Shown here: piece after piece, positions 16,961-25,598 of the stretch
Layout of the letters: every line of letters begins with the position of its first letter
How positions within the stretch are numbered: the stretch's first letter is position 1
Origin: DASRHT01 sp035293765
GTDB taxonomy: Bacteria > Chloroflexota > Ktedonobacteria > Ktedonobacterales > Ktedonobacteraceae
Length of the DNA: 64,000 bases
NCBI GenBank assembly: GCA_035293765.1
Contig: DATGMF010000091.1
Coordinates: 62,001 to 126,000, forward strand
Reading direction: 5' to 3'
Made by a program: the position numbers and the translations under genes
Notes under the pieces: model-generated
Databases searched by the model: none
What the model was told of the DNA's origin: nothing
The model's input: only the letters and a program-made list of their open reading frames with translations

Positions 16961-18379
16961 TCAACGATGAGCCGCGACAATCTCCCTGGCCGCACGAGCT
17001 CCTTCCCTGGCTGCACCTTCCATGAAGCCCTGGAACTCGACGGAGCAATGCTCGCCCGCGAAGTAGATCGGCCCCTGGCGCACGCCTTCGTAGCCGGCAA
17101 AGCGCGTGTATTGCCCGACGCGCCAGCACGAGTAGCTGCCTAGCAGATAGGGATCGCCAGCAGAGTAGCTTAACGCAGCCCTGCCGCTGTAATGGGCGCT
17201 GATACCGGGGAAAACGCGCTCCAGTTGTTGCAGACAGTTTTGAGCATAAAACTGGATGGTCGAGGAGTCAGCAGCTGTGGAAAAAGCGGCTGGTGGTGCG
17301 TAAGCAGCCCCTCTGTGCCCGCTTGTATAGTCAACGAGCAGGCCGCTTGTGCCTGTCTGATCAAGAGATGTGTCCCAGAGCGTCTGAATATCCAGGTCTG
17401 TGATGATGAAGCCGCTATGAGGATGGGGCCAGGGGCCATTTTCAAACCAGTAAGGCATGTCGAACTGCAAGAAAAGCTTGGAGATTGTGCCGTAGCCCAG
17501 CTCTTCAATAGCAGTTCGTTTCAACTCATCAAATCCGGCCCGCCGATAATCAACGCGACGTAAGGTGCTGAACGGCAAGGCGAGGAGCGTGCAATCGCAA
17601 TGCACCTGCAATAAGCCTTCGGCAGTGGCGAATGTCAGGGTAAGCAAAGTATCGCTCGTTCGTTCGAGGGCCATTAATTGATGGCGCAAATGGATACAGC
17701 CTTGCGGTAAGCTGCGGGCCATAGCTTGCGGCAGTTGCTCATTGCCGCCTACAATTTTGCAGCTTCCTTGCAGCGGTCCGGGCGCGCTCGAACTCCTTAG
17801 CGGGCCTCGCGAGCCAAACATGTAGATCAGGTTAAGCGAGCTTTGCTCGCCTGAAGCCAGGCCGTAGAAACCGGTGCAGGCCGTGTCCAGCAGATGACCC
17901 ACCGGCGTATTGTGTCCGCCCTCGACGTACTGCTCGATCCAATCGTATACGCTCAGATGATCGAAGTTGTAGCCCGCCTCGGTATAGTGGGTGTGGGTGG
18001 TGGGAAAGCCAACCTCCTGTACCTGTTGCTGTAAGAGTGGAGCGAGCGTCTGGGCGTCTCTAGCCAGCTCCTCTACTGAGTAATAGTGGTCGAGGAAATA
18101 CATGAGGTTTTGTGCCCTGTCTGCTCTTCCCCATCCCAGGTCGATGGTATTGAGGCCGAAGCGCTTGATCAAGCCGCGAATGGTCTCATGGTCTCCGTCG
18201 ATGAACTCGCCGCACCATTCGCTGACCATGCCATCGGTCCAGGTGGTGGTGTCGGAATGCATGCGACCGCCAATGCGGTCGGACGCTTCATAAATGTCAC
18301 ACGAGAGGCCAGCGTCCTGCAAAGTAAGAGCTGCGTTCAGCCCTGCAATTCCTGCGCCCACAATAGCGATTCGAGGCAT
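16961..18379 (-). CDS. Flavin monoamine oxidase-family amine oxidoreductase
   Basis: 472 residues. N-terminal FAD-binding Rossmann motif GAGIAGLNAALTL followed by the ribose-binding Glu (DIYEASDRIGGR), and a C-terminal flavin loop PIYFAGEHCSVEFQGFMEGA that closes the fold. Members oxidise amines or polyamines with O2. Substrate is not predictable. No helical membrane anchor. Its 3' end converges with the serine hydrolase; upstream is the acyl-CoA synthetase gene on the same strand, 136 bp apart, with no clear link. Confidence 0.9.
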   Translation of the reverse strand: MPRIAIVGAGIAGLNAALTLQDAGLSCDIYEASDRIGGRMHSDTTTWTDGMVSEWCGEFIDGDHETIRGLIKRFGLNTIDLGWGRADRAQNLMYFLDHYYSVEELARDAQTLAPLLQQQVQEVGFPTTHTHYTEAGYNFDHLSVYDWIEQYVEGGHNTPVGHLLDTACTGFYGLASGEQSSLNLIYMFGSRGPLRSSSAPGPLQGSCKIVGGNEQLPQAMARSLPQGCIHLRHQLMALERTSDTLLTLTFATAEGLLQVHCDCTLLALPFSTLRRVDYRRAGFDELKRTAIEELGYGTISKLFLQFDMPYWFENGPWPHPHSGFIITDLDIQTLWDTSLDQTGTSGLLVDYTSGHRGAAYAPPAAFSTAADSSTIQFYAQNCLQQLERVFPGISAHYSGRAALSYSAGDPYLLGSYSCWRVGQYTRFAGYEGVRQGPIYFAGEHCSVEFQGFMEGAAREGARAAREIVAAHR

Positions 18380-18515
18380 GGTTTTTCTCCTGTCAAGGCC
18401 GGCGGAAAATAAAGCGACGTTCCGTCAGTAATAATGTACCATATCAATGGAGTTTCGCCCGGGATGATCCATGCACCCTCAGCTATTTTTTCGATGGGTA
18501 GCTCTTACAATTTTT

Positions 18516-20042
18516 TTACGAGGGATTCACAAATTCCCGCACCAGCTTTCCTTTGATCACCTTGCCCATAGCGTTACGAGGAAGAGCAGTAGTAAAGTAC
18601 ACGACTTTGGGGATTTTGTAGCGCGCCACTTTGTCGGCGCAGTAGGCGAGAATCTCCTCGCCGGTCAGGCTGCCAGCTTCTCGCGGTACGACGATTGCCA
18701 GGCCGACCTCGCCCCAGCGAGGATCGGGTTGCGCAATAACGGCCACTTCGAGTACGCCGGGGTGCGTGGCGATCACTCCCTCAATCTCGGCGGGGTAGAC
18801 ATTCTCGCCGCCCGAGATGAACATATCCTTCTTGCGTCCGACGATGTAATAATAGCCTTCGCTATCACAACGTACCAGGTCGCCAGTATGCCACCAGCCG
18901 CCGCGGTAGGCTTCCGCCGTGGCCTCGGGATGCTTCCAATAGCCAGAGCACACATGAGGACCGGCCAGGATCAGCTCACCGACTTCTCCAGGTGCAACGT
19001 CACGTTCCTCGCTATCCACAATACGTGCCCGCGAATGAAAAATGGGATGTCCGACGGAGCCTGCCTTACGCGTAGCATCTTCGGGTGCCAGGCTAAAGCA
19101 GTTTACGCCCACCTCGGTCAACCCGTAGCCCTGACGAAATTCCAGGCCGCGAGCGGCGTATCCCTGGATGACCGACAATGGGCAGGAGGAACCGCCGGTT
19201 ACGCAGAAGCGCACGCTGGCGAAATTGGTGGTTGCGAACTCCGCGTGCTCCATCATCATCTGGAAGACAGTGGGGACAGCGAAGACGATGGTGCAGTGCT
19301 CGCGCTCGATGGTGCGCAGAATCGCCTGTGGATCAGAAGTACGCAGCAGCACGATGGTACCACCGAGGTGATAGAGCGGCGTGGTCAAAACATTCAGTCC
19401 GCCCGCGTGAAAGAAGGGTGCGAAGGTTGGGGTGATATCGCTATCGCGCAATCCCCAACTGATCTGTGTATTGATGGCGTTCCAGGTAATCATGCGGTGC
19501 GAGAGCATTGCCCCTTTGGGAACGCCGGTAGTGCCGGAGGTGTAGAGGATCACCGCCGGCTCCTCGCCATTCACGCTCTGGAACGGCCTGGCCTGCGCTG
19601 CCAGGGTTGTATCCGCTCCTGGAAAATCACTGAATGAGTACAATGGCAACACTGAAATATCGCTATTGAGCGCAGCGGTGACTTCGCGGGCGTGGGTGGT
19701 ATGAGCGGTGTCATGTAGAAGCAACCCGGGTTCGCAATCACGTAAAATCGTGGTCAGCTCATGTATGGTCAGTCGCCAGTTGAGCGGCACCAGGATCGCT
19801 CCAATCAATGCGCAGGCAAAGAAAGCATCCAGATATTCAGGCGCGTTGAGGGCGAGTACTGCTACACGATCACCCTGCTGAATACTATAGCCTTGTGCTA
19901 GATAGGCCGCGAGGGCGCGAGCGCGCAGATTGAGCGTTCGATACGTCAAACGAGTGCCTGTTTCACTATCAATCAAGCCGATTTTATGGGGAGTTAGTTG
20001 TTCGCGCTGAGCCAGCCATTCACCCAGATTGAGAAAGTGCAT
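18516..20042 (-). CDS. Long/medium-chain acyl-CoA synthetase (AMP-forming)
   Basis: 508 residues from ATG 20042, chosen because GGGAGG lies 7 nt upstream; an in-frame earlier start has no such site. Activates a carboxylic acid to its CoA thioester through an acyl-AMP. Motifs: P-loop-like LYTSGTTGVPKGAML, YGLTE (GYGLTEVGVN), GWWHTGD, and the C-terminal GRKKDMFISGGENVYP hinge with the terminal Lys in GKVIKGK. FadD/MenE-like class. Transcribed divergently from a TetR regulator across a 299-bp region holding a palindrome at 20099, which suggests TetR control as in fatty-acid degradation. Confidence 0.92.
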   Translation of the reverse strand: MHFLNLGEWLAQREQLTPHKIGLIDSETGTRLTYRTLNLRARALAAYLAQGYSIQQGDRVAVLALNAPEYLDAFFACALIGAILVPLNWRLTIHELTTILRDCEPGLLLHDTAHTTHAREVTAALNSDISVLPLYSFSDFPGADTTLAAQARPFQSVNGEEPAVILYTSGTTGVPKGAMLSHRMITWNAINTQISWGLRDSDITPTFAPFFHAGGLNVLTTPLYHLGGTIVLLRTSDPQAILRTIEREHCTIVFAVPTVFQMMMEHAEFATTNFASVRFCVTGGSSCPLSVIQGYAARGLEFRQGYGLTEVGVNCFSLAPEDATRKAGSVGHPIFHSRARIVDSEERDVAPGEVGELILAGPHVCSGYWKHPEATAEAYRGGWWHTGDLVRCDSEGYYYIVGRKKDMFISGGENVYPAEIEGVIATHPGVLEVAVIAQPDPRWGEVGLAIVVPREAGSLTGEEILAYCADKVARYKIPKVVYFTTALPRNAMGKVIKGKLVREFVNPS

Positions 20043-20098
20043 GTTCACGCCTCCCTGTGAAACAACGCAGTTCTCTATGATTGTAACACACGCACTCA

Positions 20099-20111
20099 CT
20101 TAACGGTTAAG
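20099..20111. promoter_or_regulatory. Putative TetR operator palindrome
   Basis: CTTAAC-G-GTTAAG, a perfect 6-1-6 palindrome between the acyl-CoA synthetase and tetR genes. On the minus strand it overlaps the place expected for the -35 of a TACAAT (-10) promoter of the synthetase gene. Confidence 0.45.
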
Positions 20112-20341
20112 CTTTAATTGCAATCCCGTCCTGATATCACCTCATCCCTAACACAGAGCCGTTGCTTCCAGGTGAAGCCCAGAAGCGAGTACGAGTGCAG
20201 CAGGAAGAAAGCATGGAGCGGCAATGCTATAATGGGGGAAGGATCAGGTTCAAAAAGTTTGTGAACAGGCACGTCTATCCAGAACTACATAAGAGCTATG
20301 GCAAAATGAAAGTGAGATTGAAAGGCGGAAGGACCAGGGTT

Positions 20342-21043
20342 ATGGCTAGAAATAATCACACAGAGCAGGCCACAGATATGAACCAGGAAACTGGCAATGC
20401 GCTCGTGCCGGTCACTGCACGCGGCGAGGCCACACGGCGCAAAATCCTGGACGCGGCAGAAGAGGTTTTTGGCGAGCTTGGCTATTACGAAGCCAGCATT
20501 GCGGAAATCACCCGGCGCGCAGGGGTGGCGCAGGGAACGTATTACATTTATTTTCATAGCAAACGCGAGATCTTCGCGGAACTGGTCGAAGATATAGGGA
20601 AGCGCCTGCGCGCAAACATGCGTGCCGCCATCGTGGGCGTGAACGGTCGGCTAGAGATAGAGAAACGCGGTTTTGAGGCGTTCTTCACCTTTGTGGCGAA
20701 ACATCGGCGCATTTATAGCATCGTTCAGGAGGCGGAACGAGTCGCGCCAGATGCCTTCTTCAACTACTACCACAAGATCAGCCAGGGATATATTCGTAGT
20801 CTGGCCCAGGCTATGGACGACGGTGAAGTACGTACAATGGACCCGGAGGTTCTTGCTTACGCGCTGATGGGCATCGGGCATTTCGTGGCCCTGCGCTGGC
20901 TGGTCTGGCCCCCGGAGACCGAAACACCTCAGAGTGATATGAGGGCATTGTCAGAAGGTGTCTTTGCAGCACTCATGGACTTTATCACCCACGGCATAGC
21001 GCCAGTCCCATCAGCATTCCCTAAAACGTTCCCAGAGCACTGA
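20342..21043 (+). CDS. TetR-family transcriptional regulator
   Basis: 233 residues from ATG 20342. The open frame extends upstream to 20162, but an extended -10 (TGCTATAAT, 20224-20232) lies inside that extension and AGGACCAGGG precedes ATG 20342, so the shorter form is preferred. The N-terminal HTH (about 35-80) reads ATRRKILDAAEEVFGELGYY and AGVAQGTYYIYFHSKREIF, classic TetR; the C-terminal ligand domain is FadR/AcrR-like. Likely represses the divergent acyl-CoA synthetase gene and responds to an acyl-CoA or fatty acid (inference from position). Confidence 0.9.
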   Translation: MARNNHTEQATDMNQETGNALVPVTARGEATRRKILDAAEEVFGELGYYEASIAEITRRAGVAQGTYYIYFHSKREIFAELVEDIGKRLRANMRAAIVGVNGRLEIEKRGFEAFFTFVAKHRRIYSIVQEAERVAPDAFFNYYHKISQGYIRSLAQAMDDGEVRTMDPEVLAYALMGIGHFVALRWLVWPPETETPQSDMRALSEGVFAALMDFITHGIAPVPSAFPKTFPEH

Positions 21044-21077
21044 AACCAGGCGCAGAGCAAAAATGGCTTGCCCTCTC

Positions 21078-21107
21078 TTGACAATCGCTTCTTTTATCTG
21101 GTATATG
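21078..21107 (+). promoter_or_regulatory. Putative promoter of the secreted esterase
   Basis: TTGACA (21078-21083), 18-nt spacer, TATATG (21102-21107), about 107 bp upstream of ATG 21214. Confidence 0.5.
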
Positions 21108-21213
21108 AATCGTGAGTCATATTTCATGTGATAATACATGAGAGAGTCGGTGGTTTGCCTTTGTACCATTGCAGCAGGAGCGGAGAAGGGATATCTTCGC
21201 CAGGAGGTACGCC

Positions 21214-22674
21214 ATGATGCAACGTCGCGTCAAACTCCTTTTGATTCTGATAAGCCTGTTTGCCCTTGTAAGCAGTTTCCTCGTCTTTGTAGCGCGTCCC
21301 ATCACTACTCACGCCAGCGGCGGCACGTTCCAGCAATTCACCTTCAATGGTCCTGCTGGCAGTCGTCCCTACTTTGTTTACACTCCTGTCGGCTATCAAG
21401 TGAGTACCGTCGCTCCGCTTATCGTGATGTTGCATGGCTGTACACAGAACCCCACGGATTTTGCCACCGGTACGCAGATGAACGCGCTGGCGGATCAGAA
21501 GCAATTTATTGTTGTCTATCCGCAGCAAACCAGCAGTGCCAACTCCAGCGAATGCTGGAACTGGTTCCTGACCGCCGACCAGGCGCGGGGCAGCGGCGAG
21601 CCGGCGATCATTGCCGGTATTGTGCAGGCCGTCGAGCAGAACACCGCTCAGTGGACCATCGATCCCAACCGCGTGTATGTTGCCGGCATGTCGGCGGGCG
21701 CATGTATGGCGGTCGTTATGGGCGCGACCTATCCTGATATTTTCGCCGCGATTGGCGTCCATTCAGGGTTGGAGTATCAGGCCGGGACGGACCAGACCAG
21801 CGGAACACTGGCTCTCAGCCAGGGCGGGCCAAATCCGACCCAGCAGGGACAGGCTGCTTTCAACGCGATGGGGAACGTGGCCCGCGTGGTGCCGACGATT
21901 GTTTTTCACGGCACGAGCGATGCTACAGTCGCTCCCCTCAATGGCGATCAGGTGGTCCAGCAATGGATGCAGACCGATCACCTGGCCTCGAATGGCAGCT
22001 ATAACGCCAGCTTTAACAGTCCCACGACCACCACCAACGGCCAGGTCTCTGGCTCGGGGGGACACGCCTTCACGGTCCAGACCTGGAATGACAACAATGG
22101 CAATGAAATTGAAGAGTACTGGAAGGTGACTGGCATGGGCCATGCCTGGTCCGGTGGCAATAGCAGCGGCTCCTTTACCGATCCCAATGGGCCGAGCGCG
22201 ACCAACGCGATGTACACCTTCTTTATCAACCATCCCAAAAATGGAAAGGCTACGCCGACGCCGATGCCAACCCAGACTGCTACTCCGACGCCAACGCCGA
22301 CCCGGACGCCAACATCTACCCCCACCCCAACTCCAACGCCGGTTGGGACGAAGTGTCAGATCCACTATAGTGTGGACAGTCAGTGGACGACAGGGTTCCA
22401 GGCTACCATCCATATTACGAATACGGGCACAACGGCAATTACTGGCTGGACGGTCCAATTCGCGTTTGCGAATGGGCAAACCATAACCAACGGTTTTAGC
22501 GGGAATTTCTCACAATCAGGCAACGTTGTGACGGTGACCAATCTCTCGTCCAATGGTTCCATCCCTGCTGGCAGCGCACTGACTGTACCGCCCTTTTTCC
22601 AGGCGACCTGGAGCGGCACGAACTCTGCTCCAACCGCGTTCACGCTCAATGGAGCGGCGTGCAGTGTAGTGTAG
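21214..22674 (+). CDS. Secreted PHB depolymerase/feruloyl-esterase-like enzyme with CBM2 domain
   Basis: 486 residues from ATG 21214 with GGAGG 6 nt upstream. Signal peptide about 1-33 (RRVKLLLILISLFALVSSF, ...THASG). Esterase_PHB domain about 35-340: oxyanion LHGCTQNP, nucleophile GMSAGACMA, late His in GMGHAWSGG. Then a Pro/Thr linker of repeated TPTPT units, and a C-terminal CBM2-like beta-sandwich (about 388-486, WTTGFQATIHITNTGTTAI). This layout suits an exported esterase held on cellulose or a related polymer, cutting ester links in plant cell walls or polyesters. Confidence 0.9.
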   Translation: MMQRRVKLLLILISLFALVSSFLVFVARPITTHASGGTFQQFTFNGPAGSRPYFVYTPVGYQVSTVAPLIVMLHGCTQNPTDFATGTQMNALADQKQFIVVYPQQTSSANSSECWNWFLTADQARGSGEPAIIAGIVQAVEQNTAQWTIDPNRVYVAGMSAGACMAVVMGATYPDIFAAIGVHSGLEYQAGTDQTSGTLALSQGGPNPTQQGQAAFNAMGNVARVVPTIVFHGTSDATVAPLNGDQVVQQWMQTDHLASNGSYNASFNSPTTTTNGQVSGSGGHAFTVQTWNDNNGNEIEEYWKVTGMGHAWSGGNSSGSFTDPNGPSATNAMYTFFINHPKNGKATPTPMPTQTATPTPTPTRTPTSTPTPTPTPVGTKCQIHYSVDSQWTTGFQATIHITNTGTTAITGWTVQFAFANGQTITNGFSGNFSQSGNVVTVTNLSSNGSIPAGSALTVPPFFQATWSGTNSAPTAFTLNGAACSVV

Positions 22675-22701
22675 CGTAAAGCGATTGCGTTTCTCTGATG
22701 G

Positions 22702-22737
22702 TGGGATGACTCACAAGACAAAGCGTGAGTCATCCCA
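22702..22737. terminator. Hairpin between convergent genes (likely bidirectional terminator)
   Basis: 13-bp perfect inverted repeat TGGGATGACTCAC / GTGAGTCATCCCA with a 10-nt loop between the esterase (+) and asnB (-). No T-run on either side, so its efficiency is uncertain. Confidence 0.6.
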
Positions 22738-22761
22738 AAGCCTGTTTGGCAGAGTGGGGTA

Positions 22762-24618
22762 TTAGACGACCGAGATGTGATACTCTTGCAGCCAGGCATT
22801 GAGCTGGATGATGCGCTCATACAGAAATGCAGCCGCCTGAGCTGGTAGAGCCACTTTGCCTTCCGCGATAGAGCGGGCGACGGGCAGGTTGAGAAACGGC
22901 AGGATGGGCGCATTGGCATCATTGAGAATTTGCAACACCCAGGCGCGCGCTTGCTGCGTATAACTGGGATTCTGCGAGGTGGGATACGCGCTCTTGCGGC
23001 GATAGAGGACATCGTGTGGCAAGATCCCCTCCATAGCACGCCGCAAAATGCCCTTTTCAATATTGCCGACCGTTTTCATCTCCCAGGGAATATTCCAGAC
23101 GTATTCGACCAGCCGGTAGTCGCAGAATGGAACGCGCACCTCGAACCCGACGAGCATGCTCATGCGATCTTTCCGATTGAGCAGGTAGGAGAGAAAATAG
23201 GTGAGGCTGAGATAGAAGACTTCGCGTATCTTCGCTGCGTGCGAGTCTTCGCCTGGCAGGCGTGGCACCTCTGCGATTGCTTGCTGATAAAGCTGCTGCA
23301 TATGCTCGAAAGGGCGAGCCTGCTGCATCACTTCGGGGGCCAGCCAGCCCGACATCATCTGGGCGCCGAAAGCAGTTTCTCTACCGGCCATGCTCCCAAG
23401 TAGGGCTAACCAGGGGAAGGTTGGCGCGTTGATGGCATCTTCGTTATGGAACCAGGGGTAGCCGCCGAAGACTTCATCGGCGGATTCGCCGGAAAGCGCC
23501 ACGGTTGAATCTTGCCTCATCGCCTTGCAGAGGAGATAGAGCGAGGTTTCGATCTGTCCGCCCGATGGCAAATCATGCGCCCGCATGGGCAGCAGCATAT
23601 TCTCAATCAGTTCGGGTGTGTCCACTGTAATAGTGTGGTGCTGGCTGTGAATATGCTCGGCGACGCGCTGCACCCAGGGAGCATCCAGGCTGGGATGCAT
23701 CACATCGCCCTGAAAATGTGCAGAGCTCTCAGCATAATCAATGGAATACGTGTTGAGCGTTTTGCCCTCGCGCTGGAATTCTCTGGCGGCCAGCGCCGTC
23801 AAAGAGCTTGAATCCAGGCCACCGGATAACATTGTGGAAATGGGGACATCGGCGATTAACTGGCGCTTGACAATATCTTCGAGCAACGCGCGCAGCTTTT
23901 CGGTGGTGGTATCCAGGTCATCAAGATGAGGCGCGCTGTGCAATTGCCAGTAGCGACTGACGTGCAGGCGTTCGCGAGTATAGATCGCCAGGTGACCGGG
24001 GCGCAATTCATAGACATTCCGATAGACGCCTGAGCCAGGGGGGCGGCTGAAGTTGAAGCCGAAGACCTGGGCCACGCCGTCCGCATCAATTTCAGGCTTG
24101 ACGCTCGGGTGAGCCAATAATACTTTCAGTTCGGAGCCAAACAGCAGGGCGCTGCCGCGCTGCGCGTAGAAAAGCGGCTTGACGCCCAGGTGATCGCGAG
24201 CCAGCAACAATTGTTGTTTCTGCTCGTCCCACAGGCCAAAAGCGAAGATACCGTTGAAGCGGCGCACACACTCCTGGCCCCACTCAAGATAGGCATGCAA
24301 AAGGACTTCGGTATCAGAGTGGGTGTGAAAGGTGTGTCCGCGGCTCTCTAGCTCGCTGCGCAGTTCACGAAAATTATAGATTTCGCCATTATATGTGAGC
24401 GCATAAGTATGATCTTGCGTCTGGTAAATCATGGGCTGCTTGCCGCCCTGGGGATCAATGACAAAGAGGCGATGGTGCGCCAGCGCGGCGCGAGGCGAGA
24501 CCCAGCTTCCTTGAGCATCCGGTCCGCGGTAGCACATCGTCTGAGCCATGCGCTCAATCATTGGGCGCTGATGAGAGAGATCCTCTTCCCAATCGATCCA
24601 GCCGGCGATGCCACACAT
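22762..24618 (-). CDS. asnB: Asparagine synthase (glutamine-hydrolysing)
   Basis: 618 residues. N-terminal class II glutaminase with nucleophile Cys2 (MCGIAGW), then the ATP-pyrophosphatase domain with LSGGLDSSSL. Converts aspartate + glutamine + ATP to asparagine. Both active sites are intact and length is normal, which argues for housekeeping AsnB rather than a lasso-peptide cyclase. GGAAAGGA precedes ATG 24618. No biosynthetic neighbours. Confidence 0.93.
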   Translation of the reverse strand: MCGIAGWIDWEEDLSHQRPMIERMAQTMCYRGPDAQGSWVSPRAALAHHRLFVIDPQGGKQPMIYQTQDHTYALTYNGEIYNFRELRSELESRGHTFHTHSDTEVLLHAYLEWGQECVRRFNGIFAFGLWDEQKQQLLLARDHLGVKPLFYAQRGSALLFGSELKVLLAHPSVKPEIDADGVAQVFGFNFSRPPGSGVYRNVYELRPGHLAIYTRERLHVSRYWQLHSAPHLDDLDTTTEKLRALLEDIVKRQLIADVPISTMLSGGLDSSSLTALAAREFQREGKTLNTYSIDYAESSAHFQGDVMHPSLDAPWVQRVAEHIHSQHHTITVDTPELIENMLLPMRAHDLPSGGQIETSLYLLCKAMRQDSTVALSGESADEVFGGYPWFHNEDAINAPTFPWLALLGSMAGRETAFGAQMMSGWLAPEVMQQARPFEHMQQLYQQAIAEVPRLPGEDSHAAKIREVFYLSLTYFLSYLLNRKDRMSMLVGFEVRVPFCDYRLVEYVWNIPWEMKTVGNIEKGILRRAMEGILPHDVLYRRKSAYPTSQNPSYTQQARAWVLQILNDANAPILPFLNLPVARSIAEGKVALPAQAAAFLYERIIQLNAWLQEYHISVV

Positions 24619-24801
24619 AGCATATATCCTTTCCTTGTAACACAGCTCAGCCTCATCAGGCCCGTTGCGTTATGTGTTGTTCCTGGTGCTTTTCCTCCAG
24701 CCAAAACGCCTTTGCGAATAGCTGGTACCCTGATTATATGATACCAGGCGGCTCTCTGCCAGTTTTTGGAGCTCTCCCCGGTGCCCATAAACGGGGCGAT
24801 T

Positions 24802-25350
24802 TTAGTCCTGAGGCTTATTCTCTGACTGGGAGTACTCGACGGTAATGTAAGTAACAGTATCCCATGCATTGTGAATGCCGATGAACAGGAGCAGAACCAT
24901 CACTGCGGCAATACCGAATAGCGTCGGCCTTGGATTGCCTGGTAGCAGAATTGCCGCAACGACAAGTATTGTATAGGAGATGAGCGGAAAAATCACATGC
25001 CCCAGCCAGTCTTCCAGCACCAGTTTATAGTCAGTCTGGCGGTGGCTCCGCCGTATCACAATAACGGTGTAAGTCATGCCCCACAGGCCGCAGAGGCCAA
25101 GCAGCAGGCCAGGCTGCCAGAGCGTCTGCCACGGCGCGCTGAGTGTTGTGGCGAGGAAGAGCGCGGCGCAAAAATGCACAACGTTGGGCGTGCTAAAGGT
25201 TGCAACCGCGCCGCTCGATCTTCGCGCCTGAACACTCGCGATCAAGGTGATTACCACGAACATCAATCCGGTCAACGCAGCGGCGGCAGAGCCGATGATG
25301 ACGTAAAAGTTTTCCCAGCCAGTAAGCGGCGACGCCGCGACCCCTTGCAT
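24802..25350 (-). CDS. Integral membrane protein, unknown function
   Basis: 182 residues from ATG 25350, chosen for the GGAGG 10 nt upstream; the frame is open further back but without a ribosome site. Four to five hydrophobic helices (near 12-32, 55-75, 78-95, 115-135, 142-160) and an RRSSG cytoplasmic loop. No family recognised. Divergent from the zinc-ribbon gene at 25599 across 248 bp. Confidence 0.65.
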   Translation of the reverse strand: MQGVAASPLTGWENFYVIIGSAAAALTGLMFVVITLIASVQARRSSGAVATFSTPNVVHFCAALFLATTLSAPWQTLWQPGLLLGLCGLWGMTYTVIVIRRSHRQTDYKLVLEDWLGHVIFPLISYTILVVAAILLPGNPRPTLFGIAAVMVLLLFIGIHNAWDTVTYITVEYSQSENKPQD

Positions 25351-25598
25351 GATGGCTGACCCTCCAATCGATAGGGATACAAACGTAAGATGTCCCATAC
25401 GAGGCAAGTAATATAATAGATTAGCCGGCGATGCAAGCACAAGTATGTCAGCAATACGTTTTTGTGCGAATATGCAGTTGAGCTTAATCCTCCCCAAAAA
25501 CAGCAGTAGACAAACTGCCTGAAAGACATTAGAATAGGGAGTGCATTCCGACGATTGATAAGATATGCATTGTTATTACGGTACAGGGGAGTTCGCGC

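Noticed and set aside
18388..18406. TGTCAAGGCCGGCGGAAAA as a sixth copy of the dispersed element
   Set aside because: Only the last ~15 bp look similar; no hairpin, TTTCAG end or -10 box is present.
22762..24618. AsnB as the missing lasso-peptide cyclase of the 61-kb locus
   Set aside because: It is 33 kb away, full length, with intact Cys2 glutaminase and no RiPP neighbours; it looks like ordinary asparagine synthase.
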